This document shows positions 29,708-39,160 of a DNA stretch of 54,338 bases, piece by piece (position 1 is the stretch's first letter; each line of letters begins with the position of its first letter). The position numbers were made by a program, and so were the translations under genes. Origin of the DNA: Haplomitrium mnioides (lineage: Eukaryota; Marchantiophyta; Haplomitriopsida; Calobryales); the NCBI GenBank assembly GCA_049999725.1, contig JBNGIS010038889.1, positions 41,537-95,874 on the forward strand. The letters run 5' to 3'. Below the pieces are notes generated by a model that ran no database searches, was not told the origin of the DNA, and saw only the letters and a list, made by a program, of their open reading frames with translations.

Positions 29708-30770
29708 CAAAAGTTTCTCGAATGAAGATTAGAAGAAAGACATCATAAACTCATCCATATGAATGGGAAATTCCATCCGAGCCTCTTCCCATATTCAAAA
29801 TCACACCTCCAAACAAAATGATTTTACTATATTGGCCAAAACTTTATGTCATTACAAACTCATAAGACATTTAATTGATTGATAGGTCTCTTGCCTCTAT
29901 GAATTCTTCCAACTCTTTGACCGCAGCCTTCTCCTTGGCTGCCTCCAATGCCTGATCGTGATATGAAGACAACCCCTAGTTCTCCATCTAAGGCTTCAGC
30001 AAATTAAAAATCTTGATATAGTTGGTGATTTTCTTCTCCTACACCTTACATGCTGGATTGTAGCTTGTCTAATTTTATTTTTATCTTCATAAAAAATGGT
30101 CTAAGAATCAACTTTCTCCCTCTCTTGGAATGACCTCATTCTTTTTCTTTTCTTTTTTTTTTGACCAAAAGTAAACAACTTTATTACTTTCAAGCATCAA
30201 AGGTACAACCGCGGCCAGCAATCAGGCCGAGCGGCAAAAACAGCAACCAATCAATCCCTTTCGGGATCAAGCCTAGTAAACCACAGCAGACCAATACCCT
30301 CAATCCAGATTACTACTAACATGACCTCATTCTTTTATATCTGACATGATTTTTTCTTGAAGAAAGGGCATGTTGTGGCTAAGGCTCAAGCTCACTCTCT
30401 TCTGATGGAAAAAGAGATCATTTCTAAAGCACTTGGGGGAGATGGAGGTGGAGGCATGTTGTGTAGAGGAATTGCTTGAGTTTGTTTTTTCTTTTGTTGA
30501 GACGGCTTTTTCTAGATGACCTTTTTGTTGGCTCAAGTTCCTTTCTCTTTTTATCTATTGAAGGTGTGTCTGTTACTTCATAAGCAAAGGTGATCGCACT
30601 TGGGTGTGCTATTCATTGCGCAACTTTTAGGCATTGCTTGACCTTCAAAAGTTTTAGAGAGAGTGTCAACCGCATAAAATCTCTCTCTATGTGTTTTTCA
30701 TTGGAGTACCTATTAATGAAGTCAAACAAATACTAGACCATCTGAGAAAAATATAATTACTAGTAATTTC
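29708..30770 (-). pseudogene. ParB/methyltransferase-like gene, copy 2, exon 2 (heavily decayed)
   Basis: Recognisable by position and by its ends. Downstream it finishes SSFEKLL before GTAAGT, against YNLEKFL in copy 1. Upstream there is a lysine- and glutamine-rich segment (QQKKKQTQAIPL) comparable to the lysine-rich part of copy 1. The conserved ParB-like blocks are not visible, so much of the exon is deleted or scrambled. A LINE-like 3' end is inserted at 30146-30320. The 5' edge is approximate. Confidence 0.45.
30146..30320 (-). mobile_element. 5'-truncated LINE-like retroposon end
   Basis: A 175-bp insert flanked by 16-base duplications ATGACCTCATTCTTTT (30130-30145 and 30321-30336). 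On the minus strand it has a GC-richer body (CCGCTCGGCCTGATTGCTGG), an AATAAAG poly(A) signal context and ends in an A-rich tail of about a dozen bases. Long duplications plus a 3' poly(A) tail are the mark of target-primed reverse transcription. The body resembles the extreme 3' end of a plant L1-type LINE, but no RT motif is present. Confidence 0.75.
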
Positions 30771-31069
30771 AACATGGATAATGGAGTCAAGATGCACAAG
30801 ACCTCTTTGTTTAATGACAAAACTTGCTCGAAAAATCCATACGCACATAGAGTCGAAAGTCTCAAGTATAGGTGCATGTATTCAAGAGTCCATGTGTGTA
30901 TGGAATTGTGAGTCTACAGATCTACCCTCAAGACTTTATGTATGCATAGGCTGCCAAGTCTAGTGTGCATACATGAACTCGAGACTCATCGATTGCAAGC
31001 TTGGACTTAGAAGCCTATATGCACATATACTCAACTTCAAAAATCCAAAGAAAAAGAAAAAGTGCCTAC
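30771..31069 (-). repeat. Intron 1 of ParB/methyltransferase-like copy 2, with palindromes
   Basis: It starts at the donor GTAGGC (31064-31069) in minus orientation. It contains several degenerate units: ATCCATACGCACATAGAG (about 30836), GTCCATGTGTGTATGGAAT (30888), TTATGTATGCATAGGC (30937) and CTATATGCACATATAC (31014). It is the positional equivalent of 9749-10044, which has the same word set. Confidence 0.6.
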
Positions 31070-31430
31070 CTTTTTGCTCTTTTGTGCCTCAATTAATTTC
31101 TTGTTGAAGGATCTTTCCTCTTAATGTCTTTGATTGCAATTTTTTTTTTCAAAAGGCTTTGTAAGCTCTGATGCCTTGTTCACTAGTCATATGAAGCTCA
31201 ATATATGCTCTAGTTCCTTTGCATACCATTGTCACTTGCGCATATTTCCCCATGTTGTATTTTCCATCATGGCCACTTTATAAGTACCAGTGATTTTTTA
31301 GGTTCTACCTCATTCCATAAAAAAATTAGCCATTTGTAAGCTAGGCTTGATGGTTCAATTAGCTTACCATGTCTATATTAAGATATGGTTTCACCATAGC
31401 AACTTTGGTCACTTGTGTCTCTCTCATCAT
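31070..31430 (-). pseudogene. ParB/methyltransferase-like gene, copy 2, exon 1
   Basis: ATG at 31430 or 31427 opens MRETQVTKVAMVKPYLNIDM, followed in a shifted frame by IEPSSLAYKWLIFLW. Copy 1 has MTSQVNVL, PKAYRYLDVIKALEPKQFN and DWLV in the same order. The exon ends with LIEAQKSKK at the donor (AAG/GTAGGC). Its length, 361 bp, is almost the same as in copy 1 (360). Frameshifts make it non-functional. Confidence 0.6.
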
Positions 31431-31606
31431 ATTTTCAACACTTAGAAAATAAAGAAATGGATGGCTTAAATTGCACAAAAAATTATACGATAAAATTAAG
31501 ACGTAAAATGTGGCTAAAACAAAATTTATCTAAGTTTCTTTAATATGTGACAATTAAAGTTCTTTTGCAAAAAAGTTGTTTGTGTTGCTTTTGCCATTTC
31601 ATTTTG
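31431..31606. promoter_or_regulatory. Divergent intergenic region of module copy 2
   Basis: About 176 AT-rich bases between the two inferred start codons, corresponding to 8937-9388 in copy 1. No clear TATA box could be assigned. Confidence 0.35.
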
Positions 31607-31735
31607 CATGGCTAGACAAAGGTAGTATACAAAGTACTAAGGACTTAAATCTTTCAAGTTTTTTAATCTTTGTTCTCTCCAAAAGTTTCACTATTTTGTC
31701 TTTTTGTGGAAATTTTCAAAAAAAACGTCTTTTTG
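31607..31735 (+). pseudogene. DUF7869-like gene, copy 2, exon 1 (decayed)
   Basis: The stretch begins ATGGCTAGACAAAGG and keeps nucleotide similarity to copy 1 exon 1 (AAAAGTTTCACTATTTTGTC against AAAAGTGTTACTTTTGACAG, then TCTTTTTGGGATACTCG against TCTTTGGAGGTAAGCG). The donor GT has become GA and an early stop is present. It is identified by alignment and by its place beside the divergent gene. Confidence 0.45.
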
Positions 31736-31950
31736 GGATACTCGTGTATACTCTATTAATTTGTTCATTGAAATTGTATTGCACAACAAGATATGTCTTT
31801 GGATGACGGTCAATAAAGTGATTCCTATGCACATTTAGGATCAAAGAAAGAATCCTAAGCAGACATAAGATCTATGAGTAAGCTATGCGTGCATTGGACC
31901 CAACAAACAAGTCGAATAAGAAACATGGACTCCTTCAAGTGATTTCCAAA
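31736..31950 (+). repeat. Intron 1 of DUF7869-like copy 2, with palindromes
   Basis: Units ATTCCTATGCACATTTAGGAT (31822) and AGCTATGCGTGCATTGGACC (about 31880) resemble the ATCCTATATGTGCATTGGAT units of copy 1 intron 1. Exact borders are uncertain. Confidence 0.45.
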
Positions 31951-32437
31951 ACATCAAACCACAAATGGGTTTTGATACTCAAACCAAACTTCATTGCTCA
32001 AGATCTCTAACTCTTCTTGTTGAATCCAAGAAAAATAGTGACATCTTGAAGACTGCTCGATGACATTCACGTCACCAACTTGGGAATGTTGTTAGCTTGT
32101 CTTTGTTAGTAGTTAGCAAAGACGATGAAATCCAAGATTAGAATGTGTTTGTGAGTTTTACTCTTAGAATGGAATCACAAGACAAATTCCAAATTTGATT
32201 ACAATTTGTTGTCATCTTTAGCAACATTCAATTGAGATGCCACTTTCATTTAAGTTGGAATGAAAACCGCAACTCAAGTGACATCTAGAAAACAAAAGAA
32301 ATTGATGAAATCATCACAAGAAAGCTAAAAACAAATTCTATGAAACTAATGGCAATTTCTTTAGTAATTCTCAAATACATGTTGCTACATATTCAAGATT
32401 TTGGTGAGGATGTTGTTTTGGCTTTGTTGAGTTCTCT
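31951..32437 (+). pseudogene. DUF7869-like gene, copy 2, exon 2 (5' part)
   Basis: Poorly conserved sequence placed by position between intron 1 and chromovirus C. Reading frames are short. The assignment depends on the exon continuing at 36793 on the other side of element C. I see no conserved motif here. Confidence 0.3.
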
Positions 32438-32906
32438 TAAAATAGTACAAGCATCATGTTGTTCTATTTTAAAGTAAATAAAAAGGAGTGAAGTAAGTGG
32501 TAGAAGGTCTCTTTTAGGGTTGAAATCATTTTAAGGTTACGTGCTTTTGAAGTTTTTTTAAGTGAAGTAGTACAATGTTACGTTTAGGGTTGATATAAGA
32601 TAAGATTACTTGACTTCAAAGTTACTTTTAGAGAAGTAAGATAAGATCACTTCCAGAGTTGAAATTGGCAGTAACTTGTAAGTCAGGGAAGGGGGATGAC
32701 ACCTTCTTCTCTTGTATAGATAGAAGAGCTTCATAGCCCCACTCCTCATTTTAGAGCTCCTCTTAATTTGGTTTGGCTCTTTGGTTGGTTAGCTTTGGGT
32801 TACACTCTTGGCTTTCGTTTGCTTATTGCCCTTGAGTTCCATAACTCTATTAGAGTTATCGTTAAGATGTTACTCATTTGGAAATTGGTCTTTGAAATCT
32901 TTTACA
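32438..32906 (+). repeat. 5' LTR of chromovirus C
   Basis: About 469 bp, similar throughout to the LTRs of element B (TCTCTTGTATAGATAGAAGAGC in the TATA region) and ending TTTTACA. The start is degraded. Confidence 0.85.
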
Positions 32907-32907
32907 T

Positions 32908-32920
32908 TGGTATCAAAGCC
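32908..32920 (+). other. Primer binding site of chromovirus C
   Basis: TGGTATCAAAGCC, one base after the LTR end, differs at one base from the initiator methionine tRNA site. Confidence 0.8.
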
Positions 32921-32936
32921 ATGGTTCCTTTTGGTG

Positions 32937-33835
32937 GAGAGTTACATGGAGAATCAAGAAGCGATGATTCAAGCAATGCACCAACAAATTGAACATATTT
33001 CTAAGCTTTTGAAAGTTCAAATGCAAGTCGGAAAAAGCGCATATTTTCAAGAAAAAGAAAGTCATATGTGGTTTTCCAAACCAGAAGCATATGATGAGAA
33101 GACAATTCCAAATGTATACGAGAATTTCTTGTTCTATTGCAAGCAATAATTTGAGGCTACAAACATCAAAGAAGATGGTCGAGGAATTCTATTTGATGCA
33201 AGTCAATTAGAAGGAGTTGCAAAAACTTCGTGGAGGTTTCAAATAAAGCAAGCTCAATGTAGACTTGTTGCTCCAATTGCTTCTTGGCAAGAGTTAAAAG
33301 AAGCAAAAACTTTAAGATTTAGGGTTCTGAATACTCCAAAAGTGGCAAGAGATCAATTGGCAAAATTGAAGCAAATAGGTATAGTGAAGAGCTATATCAC
33401 ACCATTTGAGAACATCATTATGCAAATTCTTAATATAGCCAAGGGAGAAGCTTTAGATCCTTTTTTTTAGGATTGAAGCCTTGCACTAGAATGGAAGTGA
33501 CAATGAGAGACCCCTCTCAACTAGAAGAAGCAATACGCGTGGTTGAACAATATGACTAATTGCTAGTAACTACCAATGATAGACCACATCCATATTAAGC
33601 TTTACCAAATGTTTGTGTGCCACCAAATGACGTTGTACTTATGGAGATAGATGAAGCATAGAGAATGGCACGCATTGATGTAGAGCATAAGCTGATACGC
33701 AAAAATAGAGGATGCTTATGTTGTCGACAACTTGGTCATAGGATTGCAAATTTCTCACGTTGCCAAGAGCGACCATACACTCTTGTTCAAGCAACAATTG
33801 TTGAAGATGAAAATGAAAGAAATGAAAAATATTAA
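32937..33835 (+). pseudogene. Chromovirus C Gag
   Basis: It starts with ESYMENQEAMIQAMHQQIEHI and WFSKPEAYDEKTIPNVYENF, the N-terminal capsid region of plant chromovirus Gag, and continues in other frames with CTRMEVTMRDPSQLEEAIR. The zinc knuckle reads CLCCRQLGHRIANFS, missing the last Cys. Several stops break the frame. It is better preserved than element B at the N-terminus. Confidence 0.75.
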
Positions 33836-33944
33836 TAAAAATAGTCGAGCGGGTTGTTGAGAGCTTGATTAGCTCTAGTGGAATTAAAGGCTTGACAAGA
33901 AATTGAAGTACCTTGTTTCATCTAAATGGAATGTTTAATGAGCA

Positions 33945-34500
33945 TTTCTGAAGAATGTTGGTAGATTACAAAATTTTTGAAATTTTTATGTGAGTACATT
34001 TTGCAAAGAAAATCAAAGCTAAAACTTTGCCTATCAAGGGAAGTTTATGACTATGGCCGATGGCCAAAAACATGAGGTGTTTCACTCGCAAAAACCATTT
34101 CTTCTTAGGATTAATCTTAACCACGTTCATTGTATTCACTTGATTAGGTAAAGTGATCAATTCAAGTTACTTTATAAGGAAAGAAAATTTTCTTGGAGCG
34201 TCCGGCGTTATAAGTGAAGAGTTCCAAATCAATTTAGCACAATATTTTTATGGAGAAAGAGTTATGTGTCTTTTGTAAGTGGATCAAGCCTATTCTAGAC
34301 TTGAATAAGAAGGGAAGGAAATCTGCACTGACCTTAATGATTGATGATATTTTGAAGGAGTTTGCACATATGTTTCGAGATGATTTTACCTACTCTTTGA
34401 AATCAAGCTAGACTACAAACTTGGAAGGTTGCACACCATTCTTGATGCCTTGTGACAAAGGCTGCATCATCAAGTGAATACAATGAACGTGGTTAAGATT
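33945..34500 (+). pseudogene. Chromovirus C protease remnant joined to RNase H end
   Basis: VHFAKKIKAKTLPIKGS and the following residues match the protease region of element B, but the active-site Asp block is destroyed. At about 34385 the sequence changes from spacer (YFEGVCTYVSR) directly to the end of RNase H (FEIKLDYKLGRL). In element B these points are about 1.25 kb apart (18545 and 19805). The junction is therefore an internal deletion that removed RT. Confidence 0.7.
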
Positions 34501-34599
34501 AGCATTTCACATCTTGATGAGGCAACTAGTGAAAGTTATTGCCAAAAACTACAAGAAGATGTTTTTTATTTTTGTTTGAGCATGAATGGCAGTCAAAGA

Positions 34600-35450
34600 T
34601 AGTGAGTGTCTATTTATTCCATTTGAGATGGTATTCTCTATCAAGGTCAATAAATATATGTTCCACAAAATGATACACTTTGAATAGTTCATTTACAAGA
34701 AGCACATAACATTCCCATTTCAAGACATTATGGAGTGGATAAAACTAGATAATTACTTTAGCATACTTGGTGGTGTCCCAACTTGGCTCAAGATATTTGG
34801 GTTTTGTTTGTTTGTGTGAAGTTGTCAGCAAAACAAAGCTTCAAATCAAGAACCATGGGTACTTCTTCAGCCACTACCAATTCCTACTGTTCGTTGAGAA
34901 TATATAAGTTTGGATCTTGTCGCTTCAGCTCTAACTATACCTCATGGGTTTACTACCATGGTGTTGTTCATGGACAAGCTAAGTAAGCAGATTCATTTAG
35001 CAACAACAAATGATATAGTGGATGCCTTACAATTGGCAAAAATTTACTTTGATAATATCTTTTGTCATTATAGGAAAGTTTTGGCAAGAGTTGTTCAAGC
35101 TTTTGAGAACCAAACTCTCTATGTCTATTGCTTATCATCCTCAAATAGATTGGAAAACAAAGTGCAACTAATTGCACTATGGAAGATATTCATCAATGTT
35201 CATCACACTGATTGGGATAGATTCTTACCAGTTGTGAAGTTTACTTACAACAACTCCAAAAAAACAAGTACTAGGTTTTCTCCTTTCTTTCTTAATTCAA
35301 GTGAATATCCTTTAGTTCTTGATGGTTTGCTTTCTCATTCTTCTTCCAATATTCCAAATATTTCTACCTTTTTGTATTGTTTATCTTCTTTCTTGAAAGA
35401 TGCTTGCAACCATCTTACTATTGCTCAAAATTAGCAAAAAAAATATGTCA
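34600..35450 (+). pseudogene. Chromovirus C integrase
   Basis: The zinc domain is degraded (HTWWCPNLAQDIW). The core keeps SLDLVASALTIPHGFTTMV (first Asp) and the region before the second Asp (ATTNDIVDALQLAKIYFDNI). It then has lost about 45 bases: the D-R-D-P block is absent and the text resumes at FWQELFKLLRT and YHPQID. NVHHTDWDRFLPVVKFTYNN follows. It is clearly paralogous to 20041-20940 and non-functional. Confidence 0.78.
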
Positions 35451-35734
35451 ATAACCATTGTCGTGATTTCTCTTATGTTTTAATTGATCAAGTTATGTTT
35501 TCTTCTCACAATCTTCTATTATTTGTAGATACTCAAGTGTTAAGTTATCTCTTGCTTGGATTGGCACTTTCTCTATTTCTCACGTTGTTTCTCTTGTTGC
35601 TCTTAAATTTGATCCTTCTCTTCATATGAAGGTTTATCTTGTTTTACATGTAAACTTAACCCATTCGTCTCTAGTTTATCTTCTTTTCTTAATCATGTTC
35701 AACTTCTTACTTCGACTATTGTTGTTGATGATCA

Positions 35735-35900
35735 TGAAGAATATGAAATAGACAATATTTTGGCAAAAAGAGTTATCAAGTAAGGGCAACATCCACAAAA
35801 TCAATACAAGGTTTTGTAGAAAGGCTATCCGCTTCATAATGCTACTTGGGAACCTTATTCAATCCTGGAGAATGCTCAATAGGCTATTCAATTTTTTGAA
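35735..35900 (+). pseudogene. Chromovirus C chromodomain
   Basis: YEIDNILAKRVIK, then QYKVL, KGYPLHNATWEP and ILENAQ match the element B chromodomain. A stop follows VIK, as in element B, which suggests that the shared stop predates the divergence of the two copies or lies at a mutable codon. Confidence 0.75.
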
Positions 35901-35946
35901 AGTTGCAGCAATGACAAGAACGTCGTTGATTAAAAGGCGAGTATTA

Positions 35947-36413
35947 TATATTAGTACAACATGATATTGTATTATTTATACAAAAATAGAGAGGAGTGAA
36001 GGAAGTGGAATGGTCACTTTTAGGGTTGAAATCATTTTAAGGTTACTTGCTTTTGAACTTACTTTAAGTGAAGTGGTATAAGGTTACTTTTAGGGTTGAA
36101 GTGAGATAAGATTACTTGCCTTTGAAGTTTCTTTTGGACGAGTAAGATGAGATCACTTCTAGAGCTGAAATTGAAAGTGACTTGTAAATAAAGAAATGAA
36201 GATGACATCTTCTTCTCTTGAATAAATAGAAGAGCTTCATAACCCCACTTTTCATTCTGGAGTTTTCTCTTAATTTGGTTTGGCTCTTTGGTTGGTTGGC
36301 TTTGGCTTGAACTCTTGGCTTTCACTTGCTTATTGGCCTTGAGTTGCATAACTCTATTAGAGTTGTCTTGGAGTTGCTACTCATTTAGAATTTGGTTTTT
36401 GAGTTGTTTTACA
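35947..36413 (+). repeat. 3' LTR of chromovirus C
   Basis: About 467 bp, starting TATATTAGTACAAC after the purine-rich AAAAGGCGAGTATTA and ending TTTTACA. It is similar in length to the 5' LTR. Confidence 0.85.
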
Positions 36414-36644
36414 CAAATGAAGTGTAAGGTTTTGTCGAGAGTGGGTTATCTCCTACTCATGGAGGATGACTGTTTTTGGTCATGTATTGCTCACTTCTCG
36501 ATAGTCAAATTTATTAGATATGATAGTATGTTTTTCATTTATGTTAGAATATCATATATTTGCACTAGCATGCCTGTGGTCTTAATCATTGGTTTGACTA
36601 GTGGCATCCGACACATCCTCCTCTCAATATTGGCAGCATGGTTA
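36414..36644. other. Unassigned segment between two LTR pieces
   Basis: About 230 bases without similarity to the LTR family or recognised coding sequence. It includes TCCTCCTCTCAATATTGGCAGC, a common text in plant LTR regions, so it may belong to another LTR fragment. Confidence 0.3.
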
Positions 36645-36792
36645 TTGTTAGTTCTTGTTTCTTTCCTTGAGTTGTTTGGCTTTGGCTTGTACTTTTGACT
36701 TTTTCTTGCTTATTGGCCTTGAGTTGCATAACTCTATTAGAGTTATCTTGGAGTTGTTACTCATTTGGAAGTTGGTCTTGAGCTCTTTTGCA
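36645..36792 (+). repeat. Truncated LTR fragment of the B/C family
   Basis: The 3' 148 bases of an LTR: GGCTTTGGCTTGTACTTTTG, GCATAACTCTATTAGAGTTA and GAGCTCTTTTGCA. It has no internal region and directly precedes the resumed exon of DUF7869-like copy 2. It probably represents an older insertion at the same place. Confidence 0.7.
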
Positions 36793-37661
36793 TCTCCCAC
36801 CACTGAAATACGTTTGCAAATATTTAAGAAGCATACTTCAAAACTGAAATATACTTTGGATGATGCACAAGATTTTGAAAATAGTCCCTTGTCTCCAATG
36901 ACTAGAATGGAATTTGGATCAAATGGATAATCCAAACATCAAAATTCTTTATTTGAGCTAAAACCCAAATAGATAAATCCTTTACATGATAATTATTTGC
37001 CAAAAATTCATCATGTTGAGAGATTTATAAAAAGAAAGCTTTATTTGATATCAAGTTTGATGTTGAGTATAATTTCATGTTGCTAAAATCATTTGTTGTT
37101 GTTGTGAAAGACATTTTTCATGTGAATTTCCAAAGAAATATACTTTCTACAAAGCATATAGAATCAATATACCATACTATAATGGGGTATACCAAAAGGA
37201 GACTGAAACTTATGCAATCAATTTACTTTGTTTGGCAATATTATTATATAGAGAAGAGCATTCAAGTTGATATAATTTGTAGAGAATGATAGAATCCAAA
37301 GATTACAAGGACTAAAAAATCTATATTATAGAAGCAATTTTAAAAAGAGAGATTTATGTGCTAGAGCATGTTTGTATGTGAAAGGATAAACAATTGTTTT
37401 TCAAAGACACAAAGGGAGAATGTCGACTCACGAAATGTAAAATTTGTATGATGGTGTTGCTAGATACAAAGCTTATGATTATTATACAAATTTTGTGAAA
37501 GAGAAGAATCTTGATTGCATTTTAGGTTTCTTTGATTTTGCAAAGCATTGGAGAACACACTTTCCAAATGTCAAAATTCCTAAATACAATAGATTTGTTG
37601 GTTGCGAAATGTGTGAAGAGATTAAATCACTATGAGAAAGATCTGTTTTGGAGTTACAAAG
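36793..37661 (+). pseudogene. DUF7869-like gene, copy 2, exon 2 (3' part)
   Basis: It reads VVKDIFHVNFQRNILSTKHI and MQSIYFVWQYYYIEKSIQVD (parallel to CKRYFLKNYERK and IGLFCLTVLLSIEEP in copy 1), then NDRIQRLQGLKN, KKRDLCARACLY, RMSTHEM, KAYDYYTNFVKEK, DFAKHWRTHFPNVKIPKYNR and CEMCEEIKSL. The exon ends at the donor CAAAG/GTAAAA (37661). Several stops and frameshifts occur. The C-x2-C pair and the P-K-Y-N-R-F block are shared with copy 1 and with the wider DUF7869-type proteins. Confidence 0.75.
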
Positions 37662-39160
37662 GTAAAACACTACTCTGGATTTTGTTGTTCAAGATTGTTT
37701 TACTACTTTTTATATTCTTTCTTAAGTATTTTTTTTTGAATGTTTAACTAGATGAGACTCCAACCACGTAAGACATACATATCGTTTTCTTTTCTTATAT
37801 TATTACAAACTTAGTATTGTTGCATGAACCTTCTGCACATCAGAGACTCTCCATGAGTACTTAATATTTGTTTGTCTATTAATTTATGCAAACTACAAAG
37901 TTTGGGGTTTAGTTTGTAAGCTAGTAAGCATAAACGATTCCAAACGCGCAAGAGACTCTAGACACACATGGGGGTTTGTTATTGTTCTTTGCAACATTTT
38001 GCATGTATAGAGTCTACATATGTGTAAGATTTAATATTGATGTTTGTATGTGTAATAGTGCAAGCATGATGTTGTGCTATTTATAAGAAAATAAAGAGGA
38101 GTGAAGGAAGTGGTAGATAGTTACTTTTATGGTTGAATTGACGTAGATTACTTGCCTTCGAAGTTACTTTTAGAGAAGTAAGATAAGATCACTTTTAGGG
38201 TTGAAATTGGAAGTGACTTGTAAGTAAACGAATGGGGATGACACTTTTTTCTCTTGTATAAATAAAAATGCTTCATAGCCCCATTTCTCATTCTAGAGTT
38301 CCTCTAAATTCAGTTTAGCTTTTTGGTTGCTTGGCTTGCACTCTTGGCTTTAGCTTGCTTGTTGGCCTTGAGTTCCATAACTCTACTAGAGTTATCTTGG
38401 AGTTGTTGCTTATTTGGAAGGTGGTCTTTGAGTTTATTTACATTAGCCCTATTTGCGTATAAGATTCGTTAATGTTGTTTGCAACCCTCCAAGAGCATAA
38501 GATTTGTTATCGTTGTTTGTAATATTATGTGCATATGTAGTTCATGCATGCATACTATTTGTTTTTCTTGTTTGTAGCCTTATCCACATATAGAGTCTAT
38601 GTACATGTAAGATTTACCATAGTTGTTTGTAGCCCTTTACATGCAAGGGATTTGTTATCGTTGTTTGCAACCATATACGTACATATATTCTAGACGCGTA
38701 TTAAATTCATTGTTGCCATTTCTAACTCATTTCACATTTACAATCTAGAAGTGCAATGGATTCTAAATTGTTTGTATACCCATGCACGCTTGAGACTCTA
38801 CGCTAGCATAACATTTTGTGTTGTTGTTTGTAAACCAATGTGTGCATAGAGTCCAAAGTTACACTAGAGTTTTTGATGTTTTTTGTAATACATTGAGCGT
38901 AAAAGACATAAACTCAATGCGTGAAGGAGACTCCATGCACGCATAGGGTTTGTTGTTGTTTCTTTGACCCAATGTTTGGGACTCCTTGAACATACAAGAT
39001 TCATTTCCTCTAGTAGTCTCTTGTAATTACAAAGTTGGTGTTGTAGTTTCTAACCACCTTCCCATTTGAGACGCCAAACGTGTATGGGATCCATCTCAAC
39101 CTCTTTTCAAATTATCAACAAAAATACTACTAATATAAATTGGTTTATTTTATGATGTAG
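37662..39160 (+). repeat. Intron 2 of DUF7869-like copy 2: palindromic blocks plus solo LTR
   Basis: Donor GTAAAA at 37662, acceptor GATGTAG ending at 39160. It contains the same blocks as 22131-23191, with palindromes such as CCATGCACGCATAGGGTTTG (38933) and CCATGCACGCTTGAGACTC (38780). A solo LTR is inserted at 38051-38442. Confidence 0.7.
38051..38442 (+). repeat. Solo LTR of the chromovirus B/C family
   Basis: 392 bp from TGTAATAGTGCAAG to ATTTACA, with TATAAATA at 38257-38264. It is similar over its whole length to the LTRs of elements B and C and has no internal region or second LTR. The 5 bases on each side (GTATG and TTAGC) do not match. It probably arose by recombination between two LTRs. 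Confidence 0.85.

Larger units (their letters stand above)
32438..36413 (+). mobile_element. Ty3/gypsy chromovirus C, RT and RNase H deleted
   Basis: A 3976-bp relative of element B. LTRs are at 32438-32906 and 35947-36413, with a clear primer site. Gag, protease remnant, integrase and chromodomain follow element B closely, but the sequence jumps at about 34385 from the protease-RT spacer to the very end of RNase H (FEIKLDYKLGRLHTI). About 1.3-1.5 kb of RT and RNase H are missing. LTR starts are mutated (TAAAATAG and TATATTAG for TGTAATAG), and the flanks show no matching duplication. It lies in exon 2 of DUF7869-like copy 2. Confidence 0.87.

Noticed and set aside
38046-38447. Target duplication around the solo LTR
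   Set aside because: GTATG and TTAGC differ, so either the ends are mutated or the solo LTR arose by recombination between different insertions.
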